A DNA stretch of 64,000 nucleotides from Bradyrhizobium sp. CCBAU 53351 (GTDB taxonomy: Bacteria > Pseudomonadota > Alphaproteobacteria > Rhizobiales > Xanthobacteraceae). Within the stretch, counting starts at the first letter, position 1; every line of letters starts with the position of its first letter. Positions 35,171-43,281 of the stretch are shown here, in pieces. The notes below the pieces were generated by a model. That model saw only the letters and a list, made by a program, of their open reading frames with translations, searched no databases and had not been told where the DNA came from. A program made the position numbers and the translations under genes. The stretch spans positions 7,281,501 to 7,345,500 of the forward strand of contig NZ_CP030059.1 in NCBI RefSeq assembly GCF_015291745.1. Direction: 5' to 3'.

Positions 35171-36376
35171 CTACTTCATCAATCCCGCTGCGGTCAGCGC
35201 GCGGGTGATGATCTGGCCGAGATCGAAGCTGCGGGCCTGCTCGCGCTTCGGCTCGGCCGGCTGTTCGGCGATCGCCGCGCGGATCGAACGGGCGAGATGC
35301 GGCGCGGGCGAGAGCCCAGGCTTGGTTGCCGGCTTGCTTACAGGCTTGGCTGCCGGCTTGGTTGCCGATTTGGCTTCCGCCTTGGCAGCGTCTGCAATCC
35401 AGTCGGTGAGGCCGAAGAACTTAGCGATGTGATAGGATGAGGAGATCCCGGCTTCGATCAGGAAGGCGCCTTCGACGCCATAGCGCTGATCGTTGTCGGC
35501 AAGGCCGAGCGGCGTGCCGTGCGCCATGTCGGTGATGGCAAAGGATTCGACCAGCGTCTCGCCGTCCTTGCCCCACCAAGCCTGGCGCGGATAGCCGTCG
35601 ACGATGGTCTCCGCCATCGGCGTTTCAGGCAGATCGTGCAGATCGAGCCATTGCTTGACGATCTCGTTGGCATTGCCCGGATTGACGGTGCGGTCGGCAC
35701 TGCCGTGCCACACCGAGATTTTCGGCCAGGGGCCGCTATGATCGGACGCGTTGCGCACGAGATCGCCGAGCTCGCGCGCCGGGCGCATTGGGGAATGAAA
35801 CATCCCGTCGAGCGCCTCGCGCAGGTTCATGGCGATGCCGTAGGGCAATCCGGCAATGACCGCGCCGGCCGCGAAGATCTCCGGATAGGTCGCGAGCATC
35901 ACCGACGTCATGCCACCGCCGGCGGAGAGACCGGTGATGAAGATTCGCCTGGGATCGATGCGATGCGCGCCGACCATGTGCGCGATCATCTCGCGGATCG
36001 AATGCGCTTCGCCGCTGCCCCGCGCAATGTCTTCGGGATTGAACCAGTTGAAGCAGGTGTTGCCGTTGTTGATGCGCTGCTGCTCGGGCATCAGAAGCGC
36101 GAAGCCATAGTGCTCGGCCAGCGTCGACCAGCCGGCGCCGAGATCGTAGGCTGCTGCGGTCTGGCCACAGCCATGCAGCACGACGACGAGCGCGCGCGGC
36201 TTCTGCAACTGCTCCGGCACGAACGCGAACATGCGCAACGCTCCGGGATTGCCGCCGAAATCCGCGACCTCCTGCAACGGACTGGGTGCGTCCGCGCCGC
36301 GGCCGAGCTCGGCGAAGCGCAGACCGTCCAGCCTGGGCAGACGTCTCAACAGATCGATATTTTTGGCGAGTGACAC
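35171..36376 (-). CDS. PHB depolymerase family esterase with Lys/Pro/Ala-rich C-terminal linker
   Basis: 401 residues, alpha/beta-hydrolase fold. Oxyanion segment HGCG at about 68-71, lipase box GLSAGG with S151, later VWHGSADRTVNP for the Asp and DMAHGTP for the His. This is the esterase group usually secreted to degrade PHB or xylan esters, but no signal peptide is visible. From about residue 325 comes a Lys/Ala/Pro repeat (KPAAKPVSKPATKP) and then a short helical tail. I use GTG at 36376, preceded by AGGAAG; a TTG nine codons upstream is open too. Role in granule turnover is a guess. Confidence 0.86.
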   Translation of the reverse strand: MSLAKNIDLLRRLPRLDGLRFAELGRGADAPSPLQEVADFGGNPGALRMFAFVPEQLQKPRALVVVLHGCGQTAAAYDLGAGWSTLAEHYGFALLMPEQQRINNGNTCFNWFNPEDIARGSGEAHSIREMIAHMVGAHRIDPRRIFITGLSAGGGMTSVMLATYPEIFAAGAVIAGLPYGIAMNLREALDGMFHSPMRPARELGDLVRNASDHSGPWPKISVWHGSADRTVNPGNANEIVKQWLDLHDLPETPMAETIVDGYPRQAWWGKDGETLVESFAITDMAHGTPLGLADNDQRYGVEGAFLIEAGISSSYHIAKFFGLTDWIADAAKAEAKSATKPAAKPVSKPATKPGLSPAPHLARSIRAAIAEQPAEPKREQARSFDLGQIITRALTAAGLMK

Positions 36377-36523
36377 GGCAACTTCCTGGTGGGCGACATT
36401 CAACGTCCAGCCAGACCAGATAGTTGCTGCATTGCAAAATAAAAAGACCGTGCGCTGTCAATCCGGCGAAAATCCCCGGAAATCCCGCGGAAACTCGCAC
36501 GCATTAACCGCATTGCCTCAACT

Positions 36524-37927
36524 TCATGCAGGCGCACGACGCTGGCACGACAAAAATGCGGCGCAGATCATGATTAATGTCACAAACAGCACAAGCGAGA
36601 CCAGGAATCCTGCGCGCGTTGATTGCAACGCTTCGACCGCGAAGAACACCGCGCCGATTGCGGCCACTCCGGCCGCATTTCCGATCTGCGCAATGGTGCC
36701 GTACATGCCGGAGGCCGAGCCTGCAGCGACGGGCTTCACGGTCGAGAGCACCGCGCCGGAAAGCGGGGCCATCACCAATCCCTGTCCATAGCCGAAGATG
36801 ATCATGGTGAGCGCGAGCAGGAGCGCCGACGGTGCGTCGACGCAGCCTGCGACGAGCGCGAGCGCGGCGAGGCCCGCGACCTGAATCGCGCATCCCTCGA
36901 TCAAGACCTTGCTGCCGCGATGCCGCGCCCGCACGCCGCTATGACGCGACGCTACGACGAAAGCGAGCGCCAGCGGGAGGAACGCCATGCCGGCCGCGAG
37001 TGGCGGGATCTTCAGGCCCCGCTGCATGAACAGGGTCATGACGAGGTAAAAGGAGAGATTGGCGAAGAAGAAAAAGAAGGCGGCGCCGAGCCCGCGCAGG
37101 AAAGCGGCGTCCGCCAGCAGCGCCAGGTCGATCAGCGGCATGCCCGCGCGCGCGACGGCGCGCTCCAGCCGTGGGAATGCGGCCAGGATGACCCCGCCGA
37201 GCGCCATCACCGCCCACAGCCAGGGCGCCCAGCTGACATCGTGACCGAACAGCAGCGGGCCGATCAGGCACAGCAGCCCTGCGAACAGGACCACGCTGCC
37301 TTTGATGTCGAGCCGTGTCCCTGACCGCCGCGGCGCCGACGGCATGATGCGCCAGGCGGCAACTGCAATGACGAGGCCGCAGGGCACGTTGACGAAGAAC
37401 ACCGAACGCCAGCCGGTGCCGGCCAGATCAACCGTGATCAAGAGGCCGCCGAGCAGGAAGCCCGCAGCGCCGGCAAGCCCGAGCACGATGCCGTAGACGG
37501 CGAAGGCGCGGCTGCGCTGGCCGTCCGTGAACAACAGATGCAGCGTCGCCAGCACCTGAGGCACCATCAGCGCGGCGGTCGCGCCCTGCGCCAGCCGGGC
37601 GATGATCAGCTCCGCGCCGGATTGCGCGAGGCCGCACCACAGCGATGTCAGGGTGAAGCCGAGCACACCGGTGAGGAATATTTTTTTGGTGCCATGGATG
37701 TCGCCGAGCCGGCCGCCGGTGACGACCAGCGTGGCATAGGCGATCAGATAGATGGCAATGACGGATTCGATCTGCGCCGGAGTCGCCTTCAGCTCCGCCG
37801 CAATGGTGGGAATGGCAACGTTCACAATGAAGGCATCGACGCCGAACATGAACTGGGCGGCGACCACGATCGCCAGCACCCACCAGCGGCGGGTCGAATC
37901 GATCGGCCTTGTGACGATTTGATGCAT
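36524..37927 (-). CDS. DHA2 family (EmrB/QacA-type) drug:H+ antiporter
   Basis: 467 residues with about 14 membrane segments, a major facilitator of the 14-helix drug exporter group. Motif A appears as GGRLGDIHGTKKIF, motif C as GLAGAAGFLLGGLL in helix 5, and motif D1 at the start (ADAFIVNVAIP-like, here VDAFIVNVAIPTIA). It expels lipophilic cations or organic toxins. It has no EmrA or TetR partner next to it and is followed downstream by the esterase gene on the same strand after about 150 bp. Confidence 0.92.
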   Translation of the reverse strand: MHQIVTRPIDSTRRWWVLAIVVAAQFMFGVDAFIVNVAIPTIAAELKATPAQIESVIAIYLIAYATLVVTGGRLGDIHGTKKIFLTGVLGFTLTSLWCGLAQSGAELIIARLAQGATAALMVPQVLATLHLLFTDGQRSRAFAVYGIVLGLAGAAGFLLGGLLITVDLAGTGWRSVFFVNVPCGLVIAVAAWRIMPSAPRRSGTRLDIKGSVVLFAGLLCLIGPLLFGHDVSWAPWLWAVMALGGVILAAFPRLERAVARAGMPLIDLALLADAAFLRGLGAAFFFFFANLSFYLVMTLFMQRGLKIPPLAAGMAFLPLALAFVVASRHSGVRARHRGSKVLIEGCAIQVAGLAALALVAGCVDAPSALLLALTMIIFGYGQGLVMAPLSGAVLSTVKPVAAGSASGMYGTIAQIGNAAGVAAIGAVFFAVEALQSTRAGFLVSLVLFVTLIMICAAFLSCQRRAPA

Positions 37928-38037
37928 CGGTCCAGGTCCCTGAAGACGCGGCCGATGATTTCAGATCGTTTGCAGCGCCGCGATTACCTCCGAGGTAGGA
38001 CTCCGCGCTTCCTTCATTCGAAGGCGCGACCCTTCGC

Positions 38038-38059
38038 CTCTCCCCGGAAGCGGGGAGAG
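38038..38059. repeat. Strong hairpin upstream of the LLM gene
   Basis: CTCTCCCC and GGGGAGAG arms around a short loop, followed by AAAAAA on the plus strand. The run is on the wrong side for a minus-strand terminator and is A rather than T for a plus-strand one, so it is treated as a repeat remnant of the kind also at 51569. Confidence 0.5.
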
Positions 38060-38177
38060 GGAAAAAACACGCATGCCTGCATTCCGTCGCGCGGGACACC
38101 GCGCGATTGCGTTCGTGCCATCAGGCACGTAGCCTTGTCGCCTCAACAAACAGAAAATCAAAGCCGGAGAAAACGTC

Positions 38178-39413
38178 ATGGCACGCCTGAAGTTCGGAGC
38201 CTTCCTTGCCCCGCATCACCCGATCGGGGAGCATCCGATGCTCCAGTTCCGGCGCGATCTCGACCTGGTCGAGCAGCTCGATGCGCTCGGTTATGACGAG
38301 TTCTGGTGCGGCGAGCACCATTCATCCGGCTGGGAGATGATCGCCTCTCCGGAGATGTTCCTGGCCGCGGCCGGCGAGCGCACCAAGCGGATCAAGCTCG
38401 GCACCGGCGTGGTGTCACTGCCCTATCACCATCCCTACAACGTCGCCCAGCGCATGGTGCAGCTCGACCACATGACCGGCGGCCGCGCCATCTTCGGCTC
38501 AGGCCCCGGCGCGCTCGCCTCCGACGCGCATACGCTCGGCATCGACCCGATGACGCAGCGCGACCGCCAGGACGAGGCGATCGGCGTGATCCGGCGCCTG
38601 TTCAACGGCGAGCGCGTCACGGCGAAGAGCGACTGGTTCACCATGAACGACGCCGCGCTGCAGATCCTCCCCTTGCAGGAAGAGATGCCGTTCGTCGTGG
38701 CCTCGCAGATTTCGCCCTCTGGCATGACGCTCGCGGGCAAATACGGCATCGGCATCATCTCGCTGGGATCGATGACGACGCAGGGCCTGATGTCGCTGCA
38801 GCAGCAATGGCAGTTCGCCGAGGACGCCGCCAAGAAGCACGGCACGAAGGTCGACCGTGCCGACTGGCGCGTGCTCCTGACCTTCCACATCGCCGAGACC
38901 CGCGAGCAGGCGCGCCGCGAGGCCGGTGCCGGGCTGATGCGCTGGCACAACGAATATAATGTCGGCACGCTGCAGCGGCCGGGCCTCACCGCATTCTCCT
39001 CCCCGGATGAGGCCGTGGACAAGACCGCCTTCGTCGAGGGCGCGGCCTCCACCATCGGCACGCCCGACGATCTCGTCAAAACCATCAAGAACGTGATGCA
39101 GGTGTCGGGCGGGGTCGGCGCCATCATCGGCTTCGTGCACGACTGGGCCAATCCGGAAGCGACGCGCCGTAGCTGGGACATGGTGGCGCGCTACGTCGTG
39201 CCTGAAATCAACGGTTATATCGACGCCCTGCGCCGCTCGCAAAAATTCGTGATCGAGAACCGCGCGATCTTCGAGCGCGCGGGTCAGGCGGTGATGGCCA
39301 AGATCATGGAGAACGAGAAGGCCGCCGAGGCGCTGAAGGTGACCGGCCCGGGCCGTGTCGCCATTCCCGCCGTCAACGCCCCGGATCTGCAGAAGGAAGC
39401 GGCGAAGCGGTAG
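38178..39413 (+). CDS. LLM class flavin-dependent (luciferase-like) monooxygenase
   Basis: 411 residues with the bacterial luciferase TIM-barrel pattern: FGAFLAPHHPIGEHP, GYDEFWCGEHHSSGWEMIASPEM, LGTGVVSLPYHHPYNVAQRM, GRAIFGSGPGA. It uses reduced flavin from a separate reductase to oxidise an organic substrate; similarity is to limonene or long-chain monooxygenase-like members. No flavin reductase gene is adjacent. The start follows GGAGA. A cytochrome P450 follows on the same strand after a hairpin repeat, so the two oxidases may serve one catabolic route, but no operon is shown. Confidence 0.9.
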   Translation: MARLKFGAFLAPHHPIGEHPMLQFRRDLDLVEQLDALGYDEFWCGEHHSSGWEMIASPEMFLAAAGERTKRIKLGTGVVSLPYHHPYNVAQRMVQLDHMTGGRAIFGSGPGALASDAHTLGIDPMTQRDRQDEAIGVIRRLFNGERVTAKSDWFTMNDAALQILPLQEEMPFVVASQISPSGMTLAGKYGIGIISLGSMTTQGLMSLQQQWQFAEDAAKKHGTKVDRADWRVLLTFHIAETREQARREAGAGLMRWHNEYNVGTLQRPGLTAFSSPDEAVDKTAFVEGAASTIGTPDDLVKTIKNVMQVSGGVGAIIGFVHDWANPEATRRSWDMVARYVVPEINGYIDALRRSQKFVIENRAIFERAGQAVMAKIMENEKAAEALKVTGPGRVAIPAVNAPDLQKEAAKR

Positions 39414-39430
39414 GACGGATCCACTCGTCG

Positions 39431-39461
39431 CCCCCGGGCGCGCGCAGCGCGAGCCCGGGGG
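39431..39461. repeat. Hairpin between the LLM and P450 genes
   Basis: Arms CCCCCGGGC and GCCCGGGGG around GCGCGCAGCGCGA. It follows the LLM stop by about 15 bp and could act as a 3'-end hairpin; no T-run follows. Confidence 0.5.
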
Positions 39462-39558
39462 AGACGATGTCGCCTGCGGTCATTTGCGCCAGCAAGCGTC
39501 GCATCACCGGGCCTGGATTGTGCTACGCTGGAAGCGCCCGCCAACCGGAGCAATCGTC

Positions 39559-40935
39559 ATGTCGATGCAGAATGTGGCCGCAACGGCGCCCGACTACACC
39601 GCGCCCAAGCGTAACGCGCTGACGCACATTCCCGGCGACGAAGGCTGGCCGATCATCGGCAAGACCTTGCAGGTGCTGGCTGATCCCAAGGGCCATATCG
39701 AGGCGAACGGCGCCAAATACGGTCCGGTCTACCGCACCCATGTGTTCGGCGAGACCAATGTCGTGCTGCTCGGGCCGGAGGCCAACGAGCTCGTGATGTT
39801 CGATCAGCAGAAACTGTTCTCCTCGACCCACGGCTGGAACAAGGTGCTCGGCCTGTTGTTTCCGCGCGGCTTGATGCTGCTCGATTTCGACGAGCACCGG
39901 CTGCACCGCAAGACGCTGTCGGTCGCGTTCAAGTCCGGGCCGATGAAATCCTACCTCGCCGATCTCGACCGCGGCATCGCCGCGCGGGTCGCGCAGTGGA
40001 AGGCCAAACCCGGGGAGATGCAGCTCTACCCGGCGATGAAGCAGCTCACGCTCGATCTCGCCGCGGCCTCGTTCCTCGGCGCCGACATCGGGCCTGAGGT
40101 CGACGAGATCAACCGCGCCTTCGTCGACATGGTCGCGGCCGCCGTCGCCCCGATCCGGCGCCCCCTGCCCGGCACCCAGATGGCTGCCGGCGTCAGGGGC
40201 CGCAAGCGCATCGTCGCCTATTTCCGCGAGCAGATCCCGCTGCGACGCGGCAATCACGGCGGCGACGATCTGTTCTCGCAGCTCTGCCGCGCCACCCATG
40301 AGGACGGCGCGCTGCTGTCCGAGCAGGACATCATCGACCATATGAGCTTCCTGATGATGGCGGCGCACGACACCCTGACCTCGTCGCTGACCTCCTTCAT
40401 CGGCGAGCTCGCCGCCAATCCGGACTGGCAGGACCGGCTGCGCGCGGAAGTTCTCGCGCTCGGGCTTGCGCCGGGCGCGCCGAGCAGCTTCGACGATCTC
40501 GAGAAGATGCCGCTGTCGGAGATGGCGTTCAAGGAAGCGTTGCGGATCAAGCCGCCGGTGCCCTCGATGCCGCGCCGCGCGATGCGCGATTTCACCTTCA
40601 AGGGCTTCACGATTCCCGCCGGCACCGCGGTCGGCGTCAATCCGCTCTATACCCATCACATGAAGGACATCTGGCCGGAGCCGGACCGCTTCGATCCCAT
40701 GCGTTTCACCGACGAGGCCCAGCGCGGCCGCCACCGCTTCGCCTGGGTCCCGTTCGGCGGCGGCGCGCATATGTGCCTCGGCCTGCACTTCGCCTACATG
40801 CAGGCGAAATGCTTCGCGCGGCACTTTTTGCAGAACATCGAGGTGTCGCTGGAGCCGGGCTACAAGCCGGACTGGCAGATGTGGCCGATCCCGAAACCGC
40901 GGGACGGGTTGAGGGTGCGGGTGAAGGCGGTGTGA
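39559..40935 (+). CDS. Cytochrome P450
   Basis: 458 residues. Heme-thiolate motif FGGGAHMCLG with C406, I-helix AAHDTLTSS (acid-alcohol pair replaced by His-Asp-Thr), ExxR in FKEALRI and the PERF-like PDRFDPMRF. No membrane anchor, so a soluble bacterial type needing a ferredoxin partner that is not next to it. The ATG at 39559 follows GGAG; an in-frame ATG two codons later is close. N-terminal DEGWPIIGKTLQ is typical of CYP120/CYP51-like sequences, but the subfamily cannot be fixed by eye. Substrate unknown. Confidence 0.93.
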   Translation: MSMQNVAATAPDYTAPKRNALTHIPGDEGWPIIGKTLQVLADPKGHIEANGAKYGPVYRTHVFGETNVVLLGPEANELVMFDQQKLFSSTHGWNKVLGLLFPRGLMLLDFDEHRLHRKTLSVAFKSGPMKSYLADLDRGIAARVAQWKAKPGEMQLYPAMKQLTLDLAAASFLGADIGPEVDEINRAFVDMVAAAVAPIRRPLPGTQMAAGVRGRKRIVAYFREQIPLRRGNHGGDDLFSQLCRATHEDGALLSEQDIIDHMSFLMMAAHDTLTSSLTSFIGELAANPDWQDRLRAEVLALGLAPGAPSSFDDLEKMPLSEMAFKEALRIKPPVPSMPRRAMRDFTFKGFTIPAGTAVGVNPLYTHHMKDIWPEPDRFDPMRFTDEAQRGRHRFAWVPFGGGAHMCLGLHFAYMQAKCFARHFLQNIEVSLEPGYKPDWQMWPIPKPRDGLRVRVKAV

Positions 40936-40944
40936 CTTTCTCGT

Positions 40945-41080
40945 GCCCCGGACGCGGTGCGGCGCGAAGTGCCGCTCCGCAGAGCCGGGGCCCATCTCCC
41001 CAAGCGCAATGTGCCCCAAGATCCCCGGGTCCCGGCTTTGCGCAGCAGCGCAAGCGCTGCAGCGCGTCCGGGACACGAGA
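40945..41080. repeat. Long intergenic repeat, copy 2
   Basis: Same ends and internal order as the element at 27932-28066 (GCCCCGGACGC to GCGTCCGGGACACGAGA, with GCAGAGCCGGGGCCCAT inside). Lies between convergent P450 and SDR genes, the same type of location as copy 1. Confidence 0.75.
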
Positions 41081-41088
41081 CCTATCGG

Positions 41089-41925
41089 CTACCCCTGATC
41101 GAACGCCTTGCGCAGGGCCACATAGCCCTGCTGCTGCTGGCTCCAGTTGCGGCCGCCGGTCATGGCGCCGTCGACGACGAGATCGTGGCCGTTGATGAAG
41201 CTGGATTCGTCGCTGGCGAGGAACACGGCAGCCTGGGCGATGTCGTCGGGCAGGCCGGCACGTGGGATCGGCTGCGCGGTCTTGTAGACCTCGCGCATCA
41301 CCGCCGGCGTCTTCTCCGCGGCGTCGGTCGACAGCCCAAGTGCCTTGCCGAAAATGCCGGTCGCGATCGCGCCGGGCGAGATCGCGTTGACGCGCACATT
41401 GGACTCGCCGAGCTCCATTGCCACGCATTTGGTGAGATGGATCACCGCCGCCTTGGCCGCGCTGTAGACCATCGAGGAGGAGAAGCCGGCGAGGCGGCCG
41501 GCGATGCTGCCATTGTTGATGATGCTGCCGCTGCCCTGCTTCTTCATGACGGGCGCGGCGTGCTTCATGCCGAGCATGACGCTGCGCACCAGCGTCGCCA
41601 TCGCCGCATCGAAACGCTCGACTTCGAGGCCCTCGATGCCGCCGGTCTGCGCCGGGCCGCCGGCATTGTTGAACAGGCAATCGATCCGGCCGAACTTGTC
41701 CACGGCGAGCGCGATCAGAGCCTGCATCTGCGCCTCGACCGTCACGTCGGTCTGGCGGAAGATGCAAGTCTGCCCGAGCCGCGATGCCAACGCCTCGCCT
41801 TCCGGTATACGCCGGCCCGCGATCACAATTTTGGCACCTTCGGCAACGAAGACTTCCGCGGTGCGCAATCCGATCCCGCTCGTCGCTCCCGTAATCACCG
41901 CAACCTTGCCGTCCAGCCTGCCCAT
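41089..41925 (-). CDS. SDR family oxidoreductase
   Basis: 278 residues, classical short-chain dehydrogenase with intact active site: TGATSGIG (12-19), NNAGG (86-90), S140, Y154 and K158 (MVYSAAKAAV). It should oxidise or reduce a hydroxy/keto substrate with NAD(P). A C-terminal tail GRNWSQQQQGYVALRKAFDQG extends past the usual end. The ATG at 41925 follows GGAAC. It faces the P450 gene across a repeat and diverges from the kinase gene. Substrate unknown. Confidence 0.9.
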   Translation of the reverse strand: MGRLDGKVAVITGATSGIGLRTAEVFVAEGAKIVIAGRRIPEGEALASRLGQTCIFRQTDVTVEAQMQALIALAVDKFGRIDCLFNNAGGPAQTGGIEGLEVERFDAAMATLVRSVMLGMKHAAPVMKKQGSGSIINNGSIAGRLAGFSSSMVYSAAKAAVIHLTKCVAMELGESNVRVNAISPGAIATGIFGKALGLSTDAAEKTPAVMREVYKTAQPIPRAGLPDDIAQAAVFLASDESSFINGHDLVVDGAMTGGRNWSQQQQGYVALRKAFDQG

Positions 41926-42104
41926 GGAATGTTCCTGTTTTCGAACGATTTGATGCCAAATGGCGAACATCGGCCGCTGCCATCGCCGCGCCGGCTAGTA
42001 TCCCTGCCCGTCTCCGGCAAGGCAAGCTATGCTTGTGCGGACGGTTTGCGTAACATCCTGATGGGCCGCTCGATTTTCGAACGCATATCGCAACTGGGCT
42101 GCGC

Positions 42105-43070
42105 ATGGGGAAGCTGATCGAGGAATTCCGCAGGGGTTGGCAGGGTGCGGCGCCACCCTCGCTCGGTCTGAGCATTGCCTTTGCGGTGGCCTGCCTATTG
42201 GTTGCGACGCTGGCGCGCTGGGCGCTCGCCCATGTGCGGCCCGACGTCTACTTCACCCCTTACTTTCCGGCCGTGTTCTTTGCCGCGGCGTTCGGAGGCT
42301 TCCGGATCGGGATCGTGACCGCGCTGGTCGGCGGCGTGCTCGGCGTCATCGTGAATTTCGGCGATGCCTTTGCCGATCGCGCGCGGTTTGCCCTGCTCGC
42401 GCTCTATTGGGCGGTCTGCGCGCTCACCATCTGGGGCGTCGAGCACTATCGCACCATGCTGGCGGAGCAGCGCCGGATCTCCAAGAGCCTGACCGAGGAA
42501 GAAGAGTATCGCAAGCTGCTGGTCGACGAGCTGCAGCACCGGCTGAAGAACAAGCTGTCGACCGTGCACGCCGTGCTGCACCAGGTGCTGCATGACCAGC
42601 CGCTGGTCTGGGCCCGCGTCGATCCGCGGCTGCGCTCGCTGGCCGCGACCGACGATCTGATCTCACGGATCGACAAAGCCGGCTGCGACATCCGCGATCT
42701 CCTGATCTCGGAGCTCGGCCCTTACGGGCATGTCCGCTTCACTCTCAATGGCGAGCGGCTGTTCCTGCCGCCGAAGCTCGCGGTCACGCTGTCATTGATG
42801 TTTCACGAGCTCGCCACCAATGCCGGCAAGTACGGCGCATTCTCCTCACCGCGCGGCCTGCTGCAGGTGTCGTGGACCGTCAGCGACGATCGCCTGACCA
42901 TCACCTGGGACGAAACCGAGGGACCGAGCGTGGACAAGGTCTCCGAGCCCGGCTTCGGCACCAAGCTGCTGAAATCGGCGCTGTCGGCCTTCGACGGCAG
43001 AACCGAGATCTCGTATTTGAAGACCGGGCTGCATTGCATCATGCAGTGCCGGATCCCGCGAAGCGAATAG
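42105..43070 (+). CDS. HWE/HisKA_2-type membrane histidine kinase
   Basis: 321 residues. Four hydrophobic segments at about 20-115 form a DUF4118-like membrane domain, then a short linker and a kinase of the HWE/HisKA_2 class: phosphoacceptor H145 in DELQHRLKNKLSTVHAV, ATP-site HELATNAGKYGA (234-245), GFGT loop near 287. Such kinases commonly feed PhyR-type general-stress signalling or light and redox responses in alphaproteobacteria. It is an orphan: no response regulator is adjacent. The sensed signal is unknown. Confidence 0.9.
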   Translation: MGKLIEEFRRGWQGAAPPSLGLSIAFAVACLLVATLARWALAHVRPDVYFTPYFPAVFFAAAFGGFRIGIVTALVGGVLGVIVNFGDAFADRARFALLALYWAVCALTIWGVEHYRTMLAEQRRISKSLTEEEEYRKLLVDELQHRLKNKLSTVHAVLHQVLHDQPLVWARVDPRLRSLAATDDLISRIDKAGCDIRDLLISELGPYGHVRFTLNGERLFLPPKLAVTLSLMFHELATNAGKYGAFSSPRGLLQVSWTVSDDRLTITWDETEGPSVDKVSEPGFGTKLLKSALSAFDGRTEISYLKTGLHCIMQCRIPRSE

Positions 43071-43141
43071 CATCGCGCTCCAAGCGAAAGCGCACCCGCG
43101 TCGTCGCCGCCCTTTCTCGTGCGCTGTTGACCCTCTGTTAA

Positions 43142-43153
43142 TGACGATCGTCA
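43142..43153. promoter_or_regulatory. 12-bp perfect palindrome
   Basis: TGACGATCGTCA in the 211-bp region between the HWE kinase and the PAS-GGDEF-EAL gene, about 130 bp before the start of the latter. A possible operator; the binding protein is unknown. Confidence 0.35.
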
Positions 43154-43210
43154 GCACGCGCCGCCTTGTCCCAGGTTTCCTTCAAAACACCCCCGTATTT
43201 CTCCGGAGCC

Positions 43211-43226
43211 CTTAACCAAACTTAAG
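43211..43226. promoter_or_regulatory. Inverted repeat upstream of the PAS-GGDEF-EAL gene
   Basis: CTTAA, six bases, TTAAG, starting exactly 71 bp before the chosen ATG. It resembles a CtrA site but with a spacing of six instead of seven. A CTTA/TAAG dyad is found at the same distance before the gene at 55480. Confidence 0.35.
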
Positions 43227-43281
43227 AGGGAACCGCGCAAGATCGCGTCCATTGCAAAGGCGCGCTGAAACAACAAGATTC

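Noticed and set aside
38038..38059. Hairpin followed by AAAAAA as an intrinsic terminator
   Set aside because: The run is A on the plus strand and precedes the hairpin on the minus strand, so it does not fit a terminator in either direction.
38178..40935. LLM monooxygenase and P450 as a defined catabolic operon
   Set aside because: A hairpin repeat lies between them and neither has its reductase or ferredoxin partner nearby; adjacency alone is weak.
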